Shown here piece after piece: positions 8,348 through 16,843 of a stretch of DNA of 64,000 nucleotides. Location: assembly GCF_014635865.1 (NCBI RefSeq), contig NZ_BMDQ01000003.1:411709-475708 (forward strand), read 5' to 3'. Both the position numbers and the translations under genes were made by a program. The notes under the pieces are model-generated. The model did no database searches, was not told the DNA's origin, and was given only the letters and a program-made list of their open reading frames with translations. Numbering within the stretch: position 1 is the first letter of the stretch; each line of letters begins with the position of its first letter. This stretch comes from Winogradskyella haliclonae. Its GTDB lineage: Bacteria > Bacteroidota > Bacteroidia > Flavobacteriales > Flavobacteriaceae.

Positions 8348-8533
8348 ATGTTTACGACTGGTCAATTAGTTTTTGGAATATTATTTTTTATTGCCTTTGC
8401 AACGGTAATTGTGTTTCAGTATCGTAAAGATTTAAAACTTCATAAAAAATACTATAAAGGCACGATTTGGATACTTCTCGCTTTTATTGGTTTTATAGGT
8501 CTTATTGCTGCAGTGAAATTTATGTATATGTAA
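8348..8533 (+). CDS. Small two-helix membrane protein, unknown function
   Basis: 61 residues from the ATG at 8348. An upstream in-frame TTG at 8330 is part of the -7 promoter box and is rejected. An A/G-rich ribosome site (AAATAAGAAG) precedes the ATG. Two hydrophobic segments are seen (about residues 5-24 and 40-58), separated by a basic loop FQYRKDLKLHKKYYKG. Small proteins of this shape are common in Flavobacteriaceae. No domain is recognised. A hairpin terminator follows directly. Confidence 0.75.
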   Translation: MFTTGQLVFGILFFIAFATVIVFQYRKDLKLHKKYYKGTIWILLAFIGFIGLIAAVKFMYM

Positions 8534-8574
8534 GTAAAACAAGGACGTAATTATAATTACATCCTTGTTTTACT
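8533..8574. terminator. Bidirectional inverted-repeat terminator
   Basis: Arms AGTAAAACAAGGA(C/T)GTAATTA and complement, almost perfect over 42 bases. It lies between the small membrane protein gene and the convergent M49 peptidase gene. Confidence 0.7.
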
Positions 8575-8579
8575 AGGTT

Positions 8580-10601
8580 TTAATTCTTAGTAGGTAAAAA
8601 ACTATAGGTCTTACTATACTCTAACATTTGTTCAGGAAACCCTTTTGGTTGTGTTACTTTGATTGCAGTTATAACTCCATTTTTATCCGTCTCAGGCACT
8701 AATACTGGATTTACAAAACCACTGTAAGGTGCTGAAGTAAACTGTTTGTTACGTTCTAAAACTTCGGCATGAATATCTTGATCTACTTTTACACCATAAC
8801 CTTCTACTAAAGCTTCAACAGCAGCAAAATCGCCTTCAGATTTTATACGCTGGGTTTCTCGAAGTAACTGTCCAAACAGTGTGTGTAATTTATCGTAATC
8901 ATTAATATTAAAATAGGTTTTGCCGTCTCTAGTAACTTTTTCAATAACATTATCAGCTTTCCCTTTTTCAAAAACCCAAGCACTCACCCATTGTCTGTTT
9001 ACCATATGTGCTTCCTCGACATCATCACCTAGATTTAACCTTATTAATTGCGTCATCAGACCATTTCGGATATAGCCGTCATAAGCTGCCTTCCCTATAG
9101 ACTTCCAATCATTTACCAATCCTAATTCTTGCAATTTAGGACTATATAAATAATAAAGTCCCACTAAATCTGCACGACCTTCTTCCAAAGTAGATGCATA
9201 TTTCTTTAGTGTTTCTTTAGTCTCTCCAACTCCTGGATTTAGCTGTCCTGAAGCATGACCAATCACTTCGTGTAAAGCAGTATGCAATTTATCTGCTTGT
9301 TGCCCATACGCCTCTTCTAACTTTAATTCCTCATCATCATGAACAAATTCTTTTAGCCTACCTGTGCTTCCTGCATTATTATAAGCATTTATAATATTTC
9401 CTAGTGATACTGATTTACTTCCTACTTCTTTACGAATCCAATTAGCATTAGGTAAGTTTACGCCTATTGGTGTACTCGGTGATGCATCTCCAGCTTCTCC
9501 TGCAACAGTCACTACTTTATAAGTTACACCAACAACATTATCTTTTTTGTGCTCATCCATTAATGGAGAGTTATCTTCAAACCACTGTGCATTTTCAGAT
9601 AATACAGACATTTTTTTTGACATATCAAAATCATTAATCTGTACAATAGTCTCGTAACTTCCTCTATAACCTGAAGGATCGTTATAGACTTCTATAAAAC
9701 TATTAATATAGTCTACGTTACCCTCTGTTGCCGCTGTCCAAGCCACATTATAATCATCCCATGTTTGCAAATCTCCAGTTTTGTAATAATCAATAAGCAG
9801 GCCTAGTGCATTACCTTGAGCTTCGTTTTCTGCAACACCTTTTGCTTTTTCTAACCATTTTACCACTTCATCAATAGCACTACCATATAGTCCGCCAGAC
9901 TTATAAACACGTTCTTTTAAGACCCCATTTTCTTTGACTAATTGAGAGTTAAGTCCAAATGATAATGGCCTGTCAGGGTTTGGTGATGCTTTCTGTTTGT
10001 AGAAATTTTCGACATCAGCGGTTGTAACATCTGGTCCATAAAAATTAACAGCAGATTCAAGCACATTATCAACGCCCTTGGCTAGGTTAACTTTTTTAGA
10101 ATCTTCATCATTAAAAATAGCAGCATAGGCCATGCCGTCTAGTTTGGTGTCGGTAGCCTTTAATAACTCATTAAAATAAGACTCATCAAAACCAGGCTGC
10201 AATTTGTCATTAGAATAATGATGATGTATACCATTACTAAACCATACACGCTTTAAATAAACTTCAAAAGCTTTCCAGTTATCAGATGTTTTATCTCCTG
10301 AATAGTTAACATATATATTTTCTAAGGCTTTTCTAATCGCTAAATTATGTCGGTAATTTTGATCCCACATCATATCCCGACCAGCCAAACCTGCTTGAGT
10401 TAAATAGTAAACTAATTTCTGTTCCTTCAAAGTTAAGTTTTCCCAACCCGGAATCTTATAACGCAAAATTTTAATATCAGCAAATTGCTCTACGTTATAA
10501 CTAAACTCTTGCTCTTCAGGAATTGATTCTTTTTTGTCATCATCACATGATAAGAATAATGAAGCTACTAAAGCAATACCCAATATTGATTTTAATTTCA
10601 T
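8580..10601 (-). CDS. Dipeptidyl peptidase III-like (M49) zinc metallopeptidase, lipoprotein
   Basis: 673 residues from the ATG at 10601; a longer ORF start at 10637 would put 12 residues ahead of the signal peptide and is rejected. MKLKSILGIALVASLFLSC is a lipoprotein signal with the lipobox Cys. The zinc site is the M49 pattern HEVIGH at residues 444-449 and EEGRAD near 473-478, the same spacing as in Bacteroides DPP III. M49 enzymes release dipeptides from the N-terminus of peptides. A membrane-anchored form fits nutrient-peptide processing, which is inference. Confidence 0.92.
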   Translation of the reverse strand: MKLKSILGIALVASLFLSCDDDKKESIPEEQEFSYNVEQFADIKILRYKIPGWENLTLKEQKLVYYLTQAGLAGRDMMWDQNYRHNLAIRKALENIYVNYSGDKTSDNWKAFEVYLKRVWFSNGIHHHYSNDKLQPGFDESYFNELLKATDTKLDGMAYAAIFNDEDSKKVNLAKGVDNVLESAVNFYGPDVTTADVENFYKQKASPNPDRPLSFGLNSQLVKENGVLKERVYKSGGLYGSAIDEVVKWLEKAKGVAENEAQGNALGLLIDYYKTGDLQTWDDYNVAWTAATEGNVDYINSFIEVYNDPSGYRGSYETIVQINDFDMSKKMSVLSENAQWFEDNSPLMDEHKKDNVVGVTYKVVTVAGEAGDASPSTPIGVNLPNANWIRKEVGSKSVSLGNIINAYNNAGSTGRLKEFVHDDEELKLEEAYGQQADKLHTALHEVIGHASGQLNPGVGETKETLKKYASTLEEGRADLVGLYYLYSPKLQELGLVNDWKSIGKAAYDGYIRNGLMTQLIRLNLGDDVEEAHMVNRQWVSAWVFEKGKADNVIEKVTRDGKTYFNINDYDKLHTLFGQLLRETQRIKSEGDFAAVEALVEGYGVKVDQDIHAEVLERNKQFTSAPYSGFVNPVLVPETDKNGVITAIKVTQPKGFPEQMLEYSKTYSFLPTKN

Positions 10602-10661
10602 TTTTGATTTAATTTTAGTTCTACACAAATGTAGCATTAAAAAGACATATCATAAAATTAC

Positions 10662-10669
10662 TATCTTTG
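10662..10669 (+). promoter_or_regulatory. -7 box for SRPBCC-crcB operon
   Basis: TATCTTTG matches TAnnTTTG and covers the TTG start of the long ORF, so the real start is the ATG at 10694. Confidence 0.6.
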
Positions 10670-10693
10670 GTTAATAACAAAAATCAATCCTCC

Positions 10694-11713
10694 ATGAAAG
10701 CCTTAAAATATATCCTTTTTCTGATTCTTATTGTTGTTATAGGACTTGCAATCTATATCGCTGTACAGCCCAATTTTTATGAGGTAGAACGTAGTAGAAC
10801 TATTAAAGCTCCTGCTGCTGTTGTTTATAATAATGTCATAGATTTTAAAAACTGGGAAGCTTGGAATTCTTGGAAAGAAGAACATCCCGAAATTGAAATT
10901 TCCCTTCCTGAAAAAACTAATGGTATTGGTGGCTCATACTCTTGGACGCAAGACGGTGATGTTGGTACTATGAAAACTACAGCAACAGCTGCTAATGATT
11001 CTATTATACAAGAAATGCAATTTTCAGATTTTCCTAAGTCTGATGTAAAATGGAATTTTACAACTAATGAAGACGGAAGCACAACTGTGAATTGGAAAAT
11101 ATCTGGAAAAGATTTACCATTTGGCTTTAAAGCATTTGCAACACTGATGGGGGGCATGGAAAAACAAATTGGACCGCATTACGAAAGAGGACTAGAAATG
11201 CTTGATAGTGTAGTTGTAAATAGTATGAAAGCTTATAGTGTAAAAACTGATGGAATTACCGAATATGGCGGAGGCTTTTATATGTATAAAACCACATCAG
11301 CTACTAGCTCTAACATAAGTCAGATAATGGGTAAACAATATGGTGAGATAATGACTTACATGGCGAAGAATAATGTTGTGCAAACAGGTATGCCATTTAC
11401 AATTTACAATGAAATGAATGATGCAAATAATAATATAATTATGAGTCAAGCAATCCCAGTGCAAAACAAAGTTGAGATTGCTCAAGATTCTGAGATATTG
11501 TGTGGTTATATCCCAAAAACTAAGGTTTTTAAAACCACTCTAAAAGGTAATTACACGAATCTACCAAAAGCATGGGAAAGTGCAATGACTTATATCGCAC
11601 AGAATAATTTACAACAATCAGAGTTAAAACCTTTTGAAATATATCAAACGGATCCAGGCAATTATCCTAACCCTGCAGATTGGATAACAGAAGTTTATAT
11701 TCCTATTAAATAA
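10694..11713 (+). CDS. SRPBCC domain protein with C-terminal GyrI-like effector-binding domain
   Basis: 339 residues from the ATG at 10694 (the earlier TTG lies in the promoter box). One N-terminal membrane helix (about residues 4-22, YILFLILIVVIGLAIYIAV) is followed by an SRPBCC/START-like ligand-binding domain (RSRTIKAPAAVVYNNVIDFK to about residue 160) and a GyrI-like/AraC-effector-binding domain (about 175-335, ending WITEVYIPIK). The combination suggests binding of small hydrophobic or drug-like molecules at the membrane surface. The role is unknown. The stop is immediately followed by the crcB ATG, so the two are co-transcribed. Confidence 0.82.
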   Translation: MKALKYILFLILIVVIGLAIYIAVQPNFYEVERSRTIKAPAAVVYNNVIDFKNWEAWNSWKEEHPEIEISLPEKTNGIGGSYSWTQDGDVGTMKTTATAANDSIIQEMQFSDFPKSDVKWNFTTNEDGSTTVNWKISGKDLPFGFKAFATLMGGMEKQIGPHYERGLEMLDSVVVNSMKAYSVKTDGITEYGGGFYMYKTTSATSSNISQIMGKQYGEIMTYMAKNNVVQTGMPFTIYNEMNDANNNIIMSQAIPVQNKVEIAQDSEILCGYIPKTKVFKTTLKGNYTNLPKAWESAMTYIAQNNLQQSELKPFEIYQTDPGNYPNPADWITEVYIPIK

Positions 11714-12079
11714 ATGAAGCAACTATTACTTGTTTTTGTGGGTGGTGGCTTTGGAAGTGTACTTCGCTTTTTAGTAGGAAAATGGCTCAATAGTTCTGAA
11801 AGTGGAATACCTTACGGTACTTTTGCCGCCAATATAATTGGCAGTTTACTAATTGGAATAATACTAGGTGTAGCTGCAAAAAATGATGGACTTTCCGAGT
11901 CGCAAACACTTTTGCTGGCTACTGGCTTTTGTGGTGGCTTTACCACATTTTCTACTTTTGCATACGAGAATCATGTATTTTTAAAATCTGGTGATTTTAC
12001 CTCTTTTGCCCTGTATACCATTGCTAGTTTTATAATTGGGTTTTTAGCGGTCTTTGGAGGTATGTATTTGGTAAAGTAG
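11714..12079 (+). CDS. crcB: Fluoride channel CrcB/Fluc
   Basis: 121 residues with four hydrophobic segments. Family motifs are present: GGGFGSVLRFLVG at the N-terminus, GTFAANIIGSLLIG (conserved Asn) and TGFCGGFTTFSTFAYE (the Gly/Thr/Phe-rich pore motif). It forms a dimeric fluoride-export channel in the inner membrane. It starts directly after the stop of the SRPBCC gene. No fluoride riboswitch is evident upstream, because the gene sits inside an operon with no leader. Confidence 0.95.
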   Translation: MKQLLLVFVGGGFGSVLRFLVGKWLNSSESGIPYGTFAANIIGSLLIGIILGVAAKNDGLSESQTLLLATGFCGGFTTFSTFAYENHVFLKSGDFTSFALYTIASFIIGFLAVFGGMYLVK

Positions 12080-12084
12080 TATCA

Positions 12085-12684
12085 CTATTTCTTAAATGCT
12101 TTTACACCTGCTTCAACTTTTAAGTCTATATAATTAACTCTTGGAACTATAGGACAAGAATATTTCTCGTTATAAGCACATAAAGGATTATAAGCCTTAT
12201 TAAAATCTATTTCAATAGTATCATCATCAGGGATTCTTAAATCTAGATAGCGGCCTCCTGCATAGCTATCTTCTCCGTTAGTATTATCTATAAAAGGTAA
12301 AAACAGATAGTCTTTGTATTCTTCCGAATTCATATTTTCTTCACCTTGATAGATGTTTAGCTGAATTGTTTTCTCCTTCAGTTTAAAAGTCACAATCCCA
12401 TAAATACGTTCACGTGATAAACGACTTGTCGTGGTTTTCATATTAAACCATTCTGCATCTGGTGTTCGCATAATTTTTGCTGAGATGATATAAGTTGAAT
12501 CAAAAGGAAAAAAATCTAAACCTTCAAATACTCTTAAATCTTTTGCCTTCAAGGGAGATGTCGACGCATCTTTAAAAATATTATTCTGATTAATTTGATA
12601 TTCAGTATCACCTACAACTGCAGATTTTTTCTGAGAACATGCTATTAAAACCCCTAATAGTACTATATACTTAAGACATCTCAT
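12085..12684 (-). CDS. DUF1684-domain lipoprotein
   Basis: 199 residues from the ATG at 12684. The longer ORF begins at a TTG inside a TATTTTTG promoter box (12703-12710) and is rejected. MRCLKYIVLLGVLIACS gives a lipobox Cys. The mature region shows DUF1684 features: SPLKAKDLRVFEGLDFFPFD, then TFKLKEKTIQLNIYQGEE, a GGRYLDL segment and DFNKAYNPLCAYNEKYSCP near the end. The family is of unknown function and common in Bacteroidota. It converges on crcB with five bases between the stops. Confidence 0.88.
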   Translation of the reverse strand: MRCLKYIVLLGVLIACSQKKSAVVGDTEYQINQNNIFKDASTSPLKAKDLRVFEGLDFFPFDSTYIISAKIMRTPDAEWFNMKTTTSRLSRERIYGIVTFKLKEKTIQLNIYQGEENMNSEEYKDYLFLPFIDNTNGEDSYAGGRYLDLRIPDDDTIEIDFNKAYNPLCAYNEKYSCPIVPRVNYIDLKVEAGVKAFKK

Positions 12685-12702
12685 TACTATATTTTTCAAT
12701 TC

Positions 12703-12710
12703 CAAAAATA
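12703..12710 (-). promoter_or_regulatory. -7 box for DUF1684 gene
   Basis: TATTTTTG on the minus strand, 18 bases before the ATG at 12684. It contains the apparent TTG start of the longer ORF. Confidence 0.55.
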
Positions 12711-12813
12711 CAACTTATACTTTTTTTTCATAGTTTTGGATGCAAATCAAATAATAATCTAATGAAATTTTCAATTGTAGCATATAAGCAGAGACAGACC
12801 TCTTTACAGAAGA

Positions 12814-12900
12814 GTCGTACTTTTTGTGTGTTATAACCTTGATATATTTAACCAACCAAAACTTAAAAAGTCCGACAGCAATGTTGGACTTTTTACTTTT
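12814..12900 (+). promoter_or_regulatory. Attenuator-like leader before the MFS operon
   Basis: AAAAAGTCCGAC (12865-12876) can pair with GTTGGACTTTTT (12883-12894) to make a terminator hairpin with a six-base loop. The same segment can instead pair with GTCGTACTTTTT (12814-12825), with 11 of 12 bases matching, which would prevent the terminator. The U-tract after the terminator is interrupted (TTTTACTTTT). The MFS ATG lies 21 bases past the terminator stem. Two mutually exclusive helices in a short leader suggest conditional termination. The ligand or signal is unknown and no known riboswitch class was recognised. Confidence 0.5.
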
Positions 12901-12914
12901 ATAATAATGACAAA

Positions 12915-14132
12915 ATGAAAAAAATGTACACAAATTACATAGCATCTTTTAAGGGTTTACCTAAAGAGATTTGGTACATATCGTTGATATCTTTAGTCAA
13001 TAGAGCAGGTACAATGGTTATCCCTTTCTTATCACTTTATCTTACCACAAATCTAGAGTTTAGTAAAGATGATGCTGGGTGGATTTTAGCCTTTTTTGGA
13101 ATTGGTTCTGTAATTGGTGGCTGGTTAGGCGGAAAATTAACGGATGTATTTGGGTTTTACAAAGTTATGATAGTTAGCTTGTTTTTAACTGGTCTTTGCT
13201 TTATAGGATTACAGTATATGTCTTCATTTTGGGGATTATGTTTTGGCATACTCATAACTATGAGTATCGCTGATTCTTTTAGGCCTGCTATCTATGTTTC
13301 AATAAAGACATACACTACTGAAGAAAATAGAACACGAGCTATAGGCTTATTACGTTTAGCTATTAACTTGGGTATGGGAATAGGACCAACCTTAGCCGGA
13401 TTAATCATTGTATCTAAAGGTTATAACATGCTGTTTTGGATAGATGGCATTACCTGTATATTGGCTATACTACTATTCAGTTATTTGGTAAAGGAACCTA
13501 AAAAACAATCTTTAGAAGTAGATTCGGAATCTGAAGAAGTAAGCAAACTAAAGAATATTGTTTACAGAGATTTTACATATTGGATTTTTATTGCCATGTT
13601 TTTTTTCATGGGAATGCTGTTTTTTCAACTCATAATTACAATGCCTTTATATTATGAAGGTGTATTTGGGCTTAATGAGTTTCAAATAGGTCTATTTTGG
13701 ATGATAAACATAGGCTTGATTATCGTTCTTGAGATGCCCTTTTTAAATTATCTTGAAAAACAGTCTATTACAGTTACACAACTTATTCTTTACGCTTGTT
13801 TATTAATGAGTATTAGTTTTTATATACTCTATCAAAATTTTTGGATAGGTATTCTTATAATCAGTATGGCTCTAATTACATTTGGAGAGATGTTAGGCTT
13901 CCCTTATACCAATAGGTTTGCTCTTAGCAGAGCTAAAGAAGGATTTGAAGGTAGTTATATGGCACTTTATGCTATGGCTTTCTCTTTATCTCATATTTTT
14001 AGTTCTAAAATAGGGTTGAGTATTGTTGAACGATTTGGGTACCAAATTAATTGGTTAGTTACAGGGACTTATGGCCTAATAGCTGTAATTTTATCGTATT
14101 GGTTACATAATCGAGTAAAAAAGAATCTATAA
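12915..14132 (+). CDS. MFS transporter
   Basis: 405 residues with about 12 hydrophobic segments. The loop 2-3 motif of the major facilitator superfamily appears as GGWLGGKLTDVFGFYKVM near residue 75, and LRLAINLGMGIGPTLAG near residue 150 resembles the antiporter motif C of drug exporters (DHA group). A hydrophilic central loop (KKQSLEVDSESEEVSKLKN) separates the two six-helix bundles. A drug or metabolite efflux role is likely; the substrate is unknown. The stop overlaps the start of the following VOC gene (TAATG). Expression may be controlled by the leader hairpins upstream. Confidence 0.9.
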   Translation: MKKMYTNYIASFKGLPKEIWYISLISLVNRAGTMVIPFLSLYLTTNLEFSKDDAGWILAFFGIGSVIGGWLGGKLTDVFGFYKVMIVSLFLTGLCFIGLQYMSSFWGLCFGILITMSIADSFRPAIYVSIKTYTTEENRTRAIGLLRLAINLGMGIGPTLAGLIIVSKGYNMLFWIDGITCILAILLFSYLVKEPKKQSLEVDSESEEVSKLKNIVYRDFTYWIFIAMFFFMGMLFFQLIITMPLYYEGVFGLNEFQIGLFWMINIGLIIVLEMPFLNYLEKQSITVTQLILYACLLMSISFYILYQNFWIGILIISMALITFGEMLGFPYTNRFALSRAKEGFEGSYMALYAMAFSLSHIFSSKIGLSIVERFGYQINWLVTGTYGLIAVILSYWLHNRVKKNL

Positions 14133-14509
14133 TGAATTTAAATCAAGTTACCATTCCATCTCTAAATGTTGAGAAAGCTACAGCGTTTTATAAAACTTTA
14201 GGGTTGATTTTAATTGTTGATGCTTTACCAAGATATGTTCGTTTCGAATGTCCTAATGGTGATTCTACGCTCTCAATACACAAAGTTGACACTTTGCAAA
14301 ACGGTGATGGTATAAGCTTGTATTTTGAAGTCGAAAATATTGAAGAAACCGTCAAAACGCTCAAGCAAAAAGGCATTACATTTACGACTAACATTTTAGA
14401 GCAAACATGGCTATGGAACGAAGTACATTTATATGACCTCGATAACAATAAAATAATCATATTTCATGCAGGTGAGAACCGAAAAAATCCGCCTTGGAGA
14501 ATCAATTAA
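14132..14509 (+). CDS. VOC (glyoxalase/bleomycin-resistance) family protein
   Basis: 125 residues. Two beta-alpha-beta-beta-beta modules typical of the vicinal oxygen chelate fold are seen: TIPSLNVEKATAFYKTLG at the N-terminus, then YFEVENIEETVKTLKQKGI, and NEVHLYDLDNNKIIIFH at the C-terminus. Metal-ligand positions are only partly obvious. It may act on a small toxic compound or antibiotic, which would suit the co-transcribed MFS exporter, but this is inference. Its start codon overlaps the MFS stop. Confidence 0.88.
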   Translation: MNLNQVTIPSLNVEKATAFYKTLGLILIVDALPRYVRFECPNGDSTLSIHKVDTLQNGDGISLYFEVENIEETVKTLKQKGITFTTNILEQTWLWNEVHLYDLDNNKIIIFHAGENRKNPPWRIN

Positions 14510-14514
14510 ATACT

Positions 14515-15258
14515 ATGAAAAAAATAATAATTCTATTTTCTATATTACTCAGTTTTAGCTGTAATTCAAACTCTAAAAAGAAAGCTCCAGAAAACGAAAA
14601 TACGTTTATAGAAAAGCAATTTCCAAAATTAGAACCCAATCGCTACAACGTAGCGTTTTTAATCATGGATGGCACTTATAATACAGAGTTGACTGCCCCT
14701 TATGATATTTTTCAGCATACCATTTTCAGAAAGAATATTAAGGCCATGAATGTATTTACTGTTGCAAATACAGATGCACCAATTACAACTTTTGAAGGTC
14801 TGCGAATCTTGCCAGATTTTAATTATGTAAGCGACGTTTTGCCAAAAATTGATATCCTTGTTGTACCAAGTGCAGAGCATCATTTAGATACAGATTTGGA
14901 TGACAAAGCTATGATAGACTTTGTAAAAAAAGTAGATAAAGAAGCCACTTTTATGACGTCGCATTGTGACGGTGCATTTGTTCTCGCAGAAGCTGGTGTT
15001 TTGAATAATAAAGTATCTACAACTTTCCCGAGTGATATTGATAAAATGCGAGAGCGCTATCCTAATTTAGATATTAGAAAAGATGTGCTATTTGTGCATG
15101 ATGGTAAGTACATCACCTCAGCTGGCGGAGCTAAAAGTTTTGAAGCTGCTTTGTATTTGTGTGAATATCTATATGGAAAAGATATAGCTATAAGCCTCGC
15201 TGGTGGTTTAGTTATAGATTGGAGTCTAAAAGAAGTGCCACATATTGTTGTAGAATAG
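14515..15258 (+). CDS. DJ-1/PfpI family lipoprotein
   Basis: 247 residues from the ATG at 14515, five bases after the VOC stop; an earlier in-frame start inside the VOC gene would precede the signal peptide and is rejected. KKIIILFSILLSFSC gives a lipobox. The mature part is a class I glutamine-amidotransferase-like DJ-1/PfpI domain: NVAFLIMDGTYNTELTAPYD, then IDILVVPS and the nucleophile elbow TSHCDGAFVLAEAG (conserved Cys). Members act as glyoxalases, chaperones, amidases or hydratases; the exact activity is not inferable. It forms the third gene of the MFS-VOC-DJ-1 unit. Confidence 0.88.
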   Translation: MKKIIILFSILLSFSCNSNSKKKAPENENTFIEKQFPKLEPNRYNVAFLIMDGTYNTELTAPYDIFQHTIFRKNIKAMNVFTVANTDAPITTFEGLRILPDFNYVSDVLPKIDILVVPSAEHHLDTDLDDKAMIDFVKKVDKEATFMTSHCDGAFVLAEAGVLNNKVSTTFPSDIDKMRERYPNLDIRKDVLFVHDGKYITSAGGAKSFEAALYLCEYLYGKDIAISLAGGLVIDWSLKEVPHIVVE

Positions 15259-15261
15259 CAC

Positions 15262-15705
15262 TTACTTTAACGGCTTTACAGGATTATGATTTACGACTTG
15301 AGACAAAACAATCTGTGTCTTAGTTTCTCCATAAACGATAAGTTGGTCAATAAATTTCTCTAAATGCTGTTGGTTTTTCAAAACAACCTCCATAACAATA
15401 TTTTCATTACCTGTAATACGATAACAGTTAATAACCTCGTCATAAGTCTTTACTTTTTCTAAAAATGGTTTTAGCATGCCCATAAAAGCACGTAATGTAA
15501 TTATTGCTTTTAATTGATATCCTGCAGAAAATGGCGAAATCAGAGTTTTATACGAATGTATTATCTCTGCATCTTCCATCTTTTTTATACGTTCAGCCAC
15601 CGCTGGAGAACTAACACCTACTCGTCTTCCAATTTCTGCATTTGTCATTCTAGCATTTTCTTGTAAACACTTTAAAATCTGCCAATTAAGAGAATCTATA
15701 CCCAT
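15262..15705 (-). CDS. Lrp/AsnC-family transcriptional regulator
   Basis: 147 residues. The N-terminal helix-turn-helix is clear (LNWQILKCLQENARMTNAEI, then GVSSPAVAERIKKMEDAEII), followed by the RAM ligand-binding domain with the NCYRITGNENIVMEVVL segment. Such proteins are octameric or dimeric amino-acid-responsive regulators. It converges on the DJ-1 gene with three bases between stops and diverges from the helical unknown at 15821. Target genes are unknown. Confidence 0.93.
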   Translation of the reverse strand: MGIDSLNWQILKCLQENARMTNAEIGRRVGVSSPAVAERIKKMEDAEIIHSYKTLISPFSAGYQLKAIITLRAFMGMLKPFLEKVKTYDEVINCYRITGNENIVMEVVLKNQQHLEKFIDQLIVYGETKTQIVLSQVVNHNPVKPLK

Positions 15706-15820
15706 TTAATGTTTTTTACAAAAATTAACATATAATTTAAAGCAAATATAATGATTTGCTTTAAATACAAAAGCTGAAAATGATTATGAGTGATTATTTT
15801 CGTATAAAATTGCTATTAAA

Positions 15821-16216
15821 TTGAATTATTCTATTCCATCACACTTGTCTAACATCCCGCTTTACCAAAAGGCGATGGACATCTTTATTTTATCTCGAAG
15901 TATTTCGACATATCTTAATGACGATTTGTGTTTATTAGACGTTGATGGAAAAGAAAATAATGATATCTACTTTACTGGAGATATAATTCAACAATCTTCT
16001 AACCTAGCGCCAGAAATTATTAATGCAGAACGCGAACGTTTTTCAGATAAAAAGCATAAGCACATTGAAAGCTTGGATAGGTTAACTTATCGTCTTTACA
16101 AGAATTGTAGACGTTTAGAAAACACGAATAGTAATGGTAAAGACTACTTACCCATTTTACAAAGCGAATTAAAAAAATTCAGAATACTGAAGCGTAATTG
16201 GATGCTGACGTTATAG
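15821..16216 (+). CDS. Unknown helical protein
   Basis: 131 residues if translation starts at the TTG at 15821; the next option is the ATG at 15875, which would remove 18 residues (SIPSHLSNIPLYQKA) that look like part of the fold. The protein is predicted all-alpha and hydrophilic, with regular heptad-like segments (PLYQKAMDIFILSRSISTYL, HKHIESLDRLTYRLYKNCRR), resembling small four-helix-bundle proteins. No enzyme motif or signal peptide is seen. A weak -7-like TAAAATTG lies at about 15805. Function unknown; the gene converges on the helicase-like gene with a four-base gap. Confidence 0.65.
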   Translation: MNYSIPSHLSNIPLYQKAMDIFILSRSISTYLNDDLCLLDVDGKENNDIYFTGDIIQQSSNLAPEIINAERERFSDKKHKHIESLDRLTYRLYKNCRRLENTNSNGKDYLPILQSELKKFRILKRNWMLTL

Positions 16217-16220
16217 AAAC

Positions 16221-16838
16221 CTAATCTGACCACTTTAAGATTCTTGCATTGCTCATATAACTATTTTGGTAATTAGCAATTTTAGAATTCCACTCATCAG
16301 CGATAATGATAGATTGAGACTTATTTATACTTTCTGTTAAACGCAAAATATGGTTATATCCATTATTACTTGCCAAATAATCAGCATCATCTAACACAAA
16401 CAGCTGAATCTGCCCTAAGTGTAATGCATTTTGAAAATAAAGCTTAGAAATAAAAGCAGGTGTTCCTATAACGATATCTTGCCCGTAATAAATTTCTACT
16501 TTTTGCTTTTCAAAATCGTAACGCTCACTTGTGCCGTAAATGCGTAAATCAGTATTCCTTGTATATTTTGAAAACGCTTCTTTTAGTTCAGCTATTTTTT
16601 GCTGATTTTCAACAATAAACAGAGCGCGCGGTGAGTCTTCAAAAGCTTCAGCTTTTAATTTGTGAATTGTATGAATAATTAAGGCAGTTGTTTTTCCACT
16701 ACCCTTTTTACCAATAACATATGCGTCAGCACCACTTTTTATAACTGGCAATACTTCTTTTTGGAATGGTAATGGTGCTTCAAAATTTAAGGTCTTTAGT
16801 GATTCCTTAAGTAATGGGTTTAGTTTTTTGAATGACAT
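16221..16838 (-). CDS. One-lobe DEAD-box helicase-like protein
   Basis: 205 residues, about half a DEAD-box helicase. The N-terminal RecA-like lobe is recognisable: an aromatic/Q-motif-like NFEAPLPFQKEVLP, Walker A GKKGSGKTT near residue 42, motif Ib-like GTPAFI, and motif II altered to DDAD (VLDDADYLA). Motif III (SAT) and the whole second RecA lobe (motifs IV-VI) are missing, and the ORF ends cleanly, with no remnant downstream before the convergent gene. It may bind ATP and RNA but is unlikely to be a processive helicase. It lies five bases after icmF and is probably co-transcribed with it. Confidence 0.75.
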   Translation of the reverse strand: MSFKKLNPLLKESLKTLNFEAPLPFQKEVLPVIKSGADAYVIGKKGSGKTTALIIHTIHKLKAEAFEDSPRALFIVENQQKIAELKEAFSKYTRNTDLRIYGTSERYDFEKQKVEIYYGQDIVIGTPAFISKLYFQNALHLGQIQLFVLDDADYLASNNGYNHILRLTESINKSQSIIIADEWNSKIANYQNSYMSNARILKWSD

Positions 16839-16843
16839 ATAAA

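Noticed and set aside
12715..12945. 76-codon minus-strand ORF in the MFS leader region
   Set aside because: It spans the leader hairpins and the MFS start, has low-complexity content and no ribosome site.
13000..15258. Defined drug-resistance operon (MFS + VOC)
   Set aside because: The domains allow it, but no residue or context identifies a drug; kept as an inference only.
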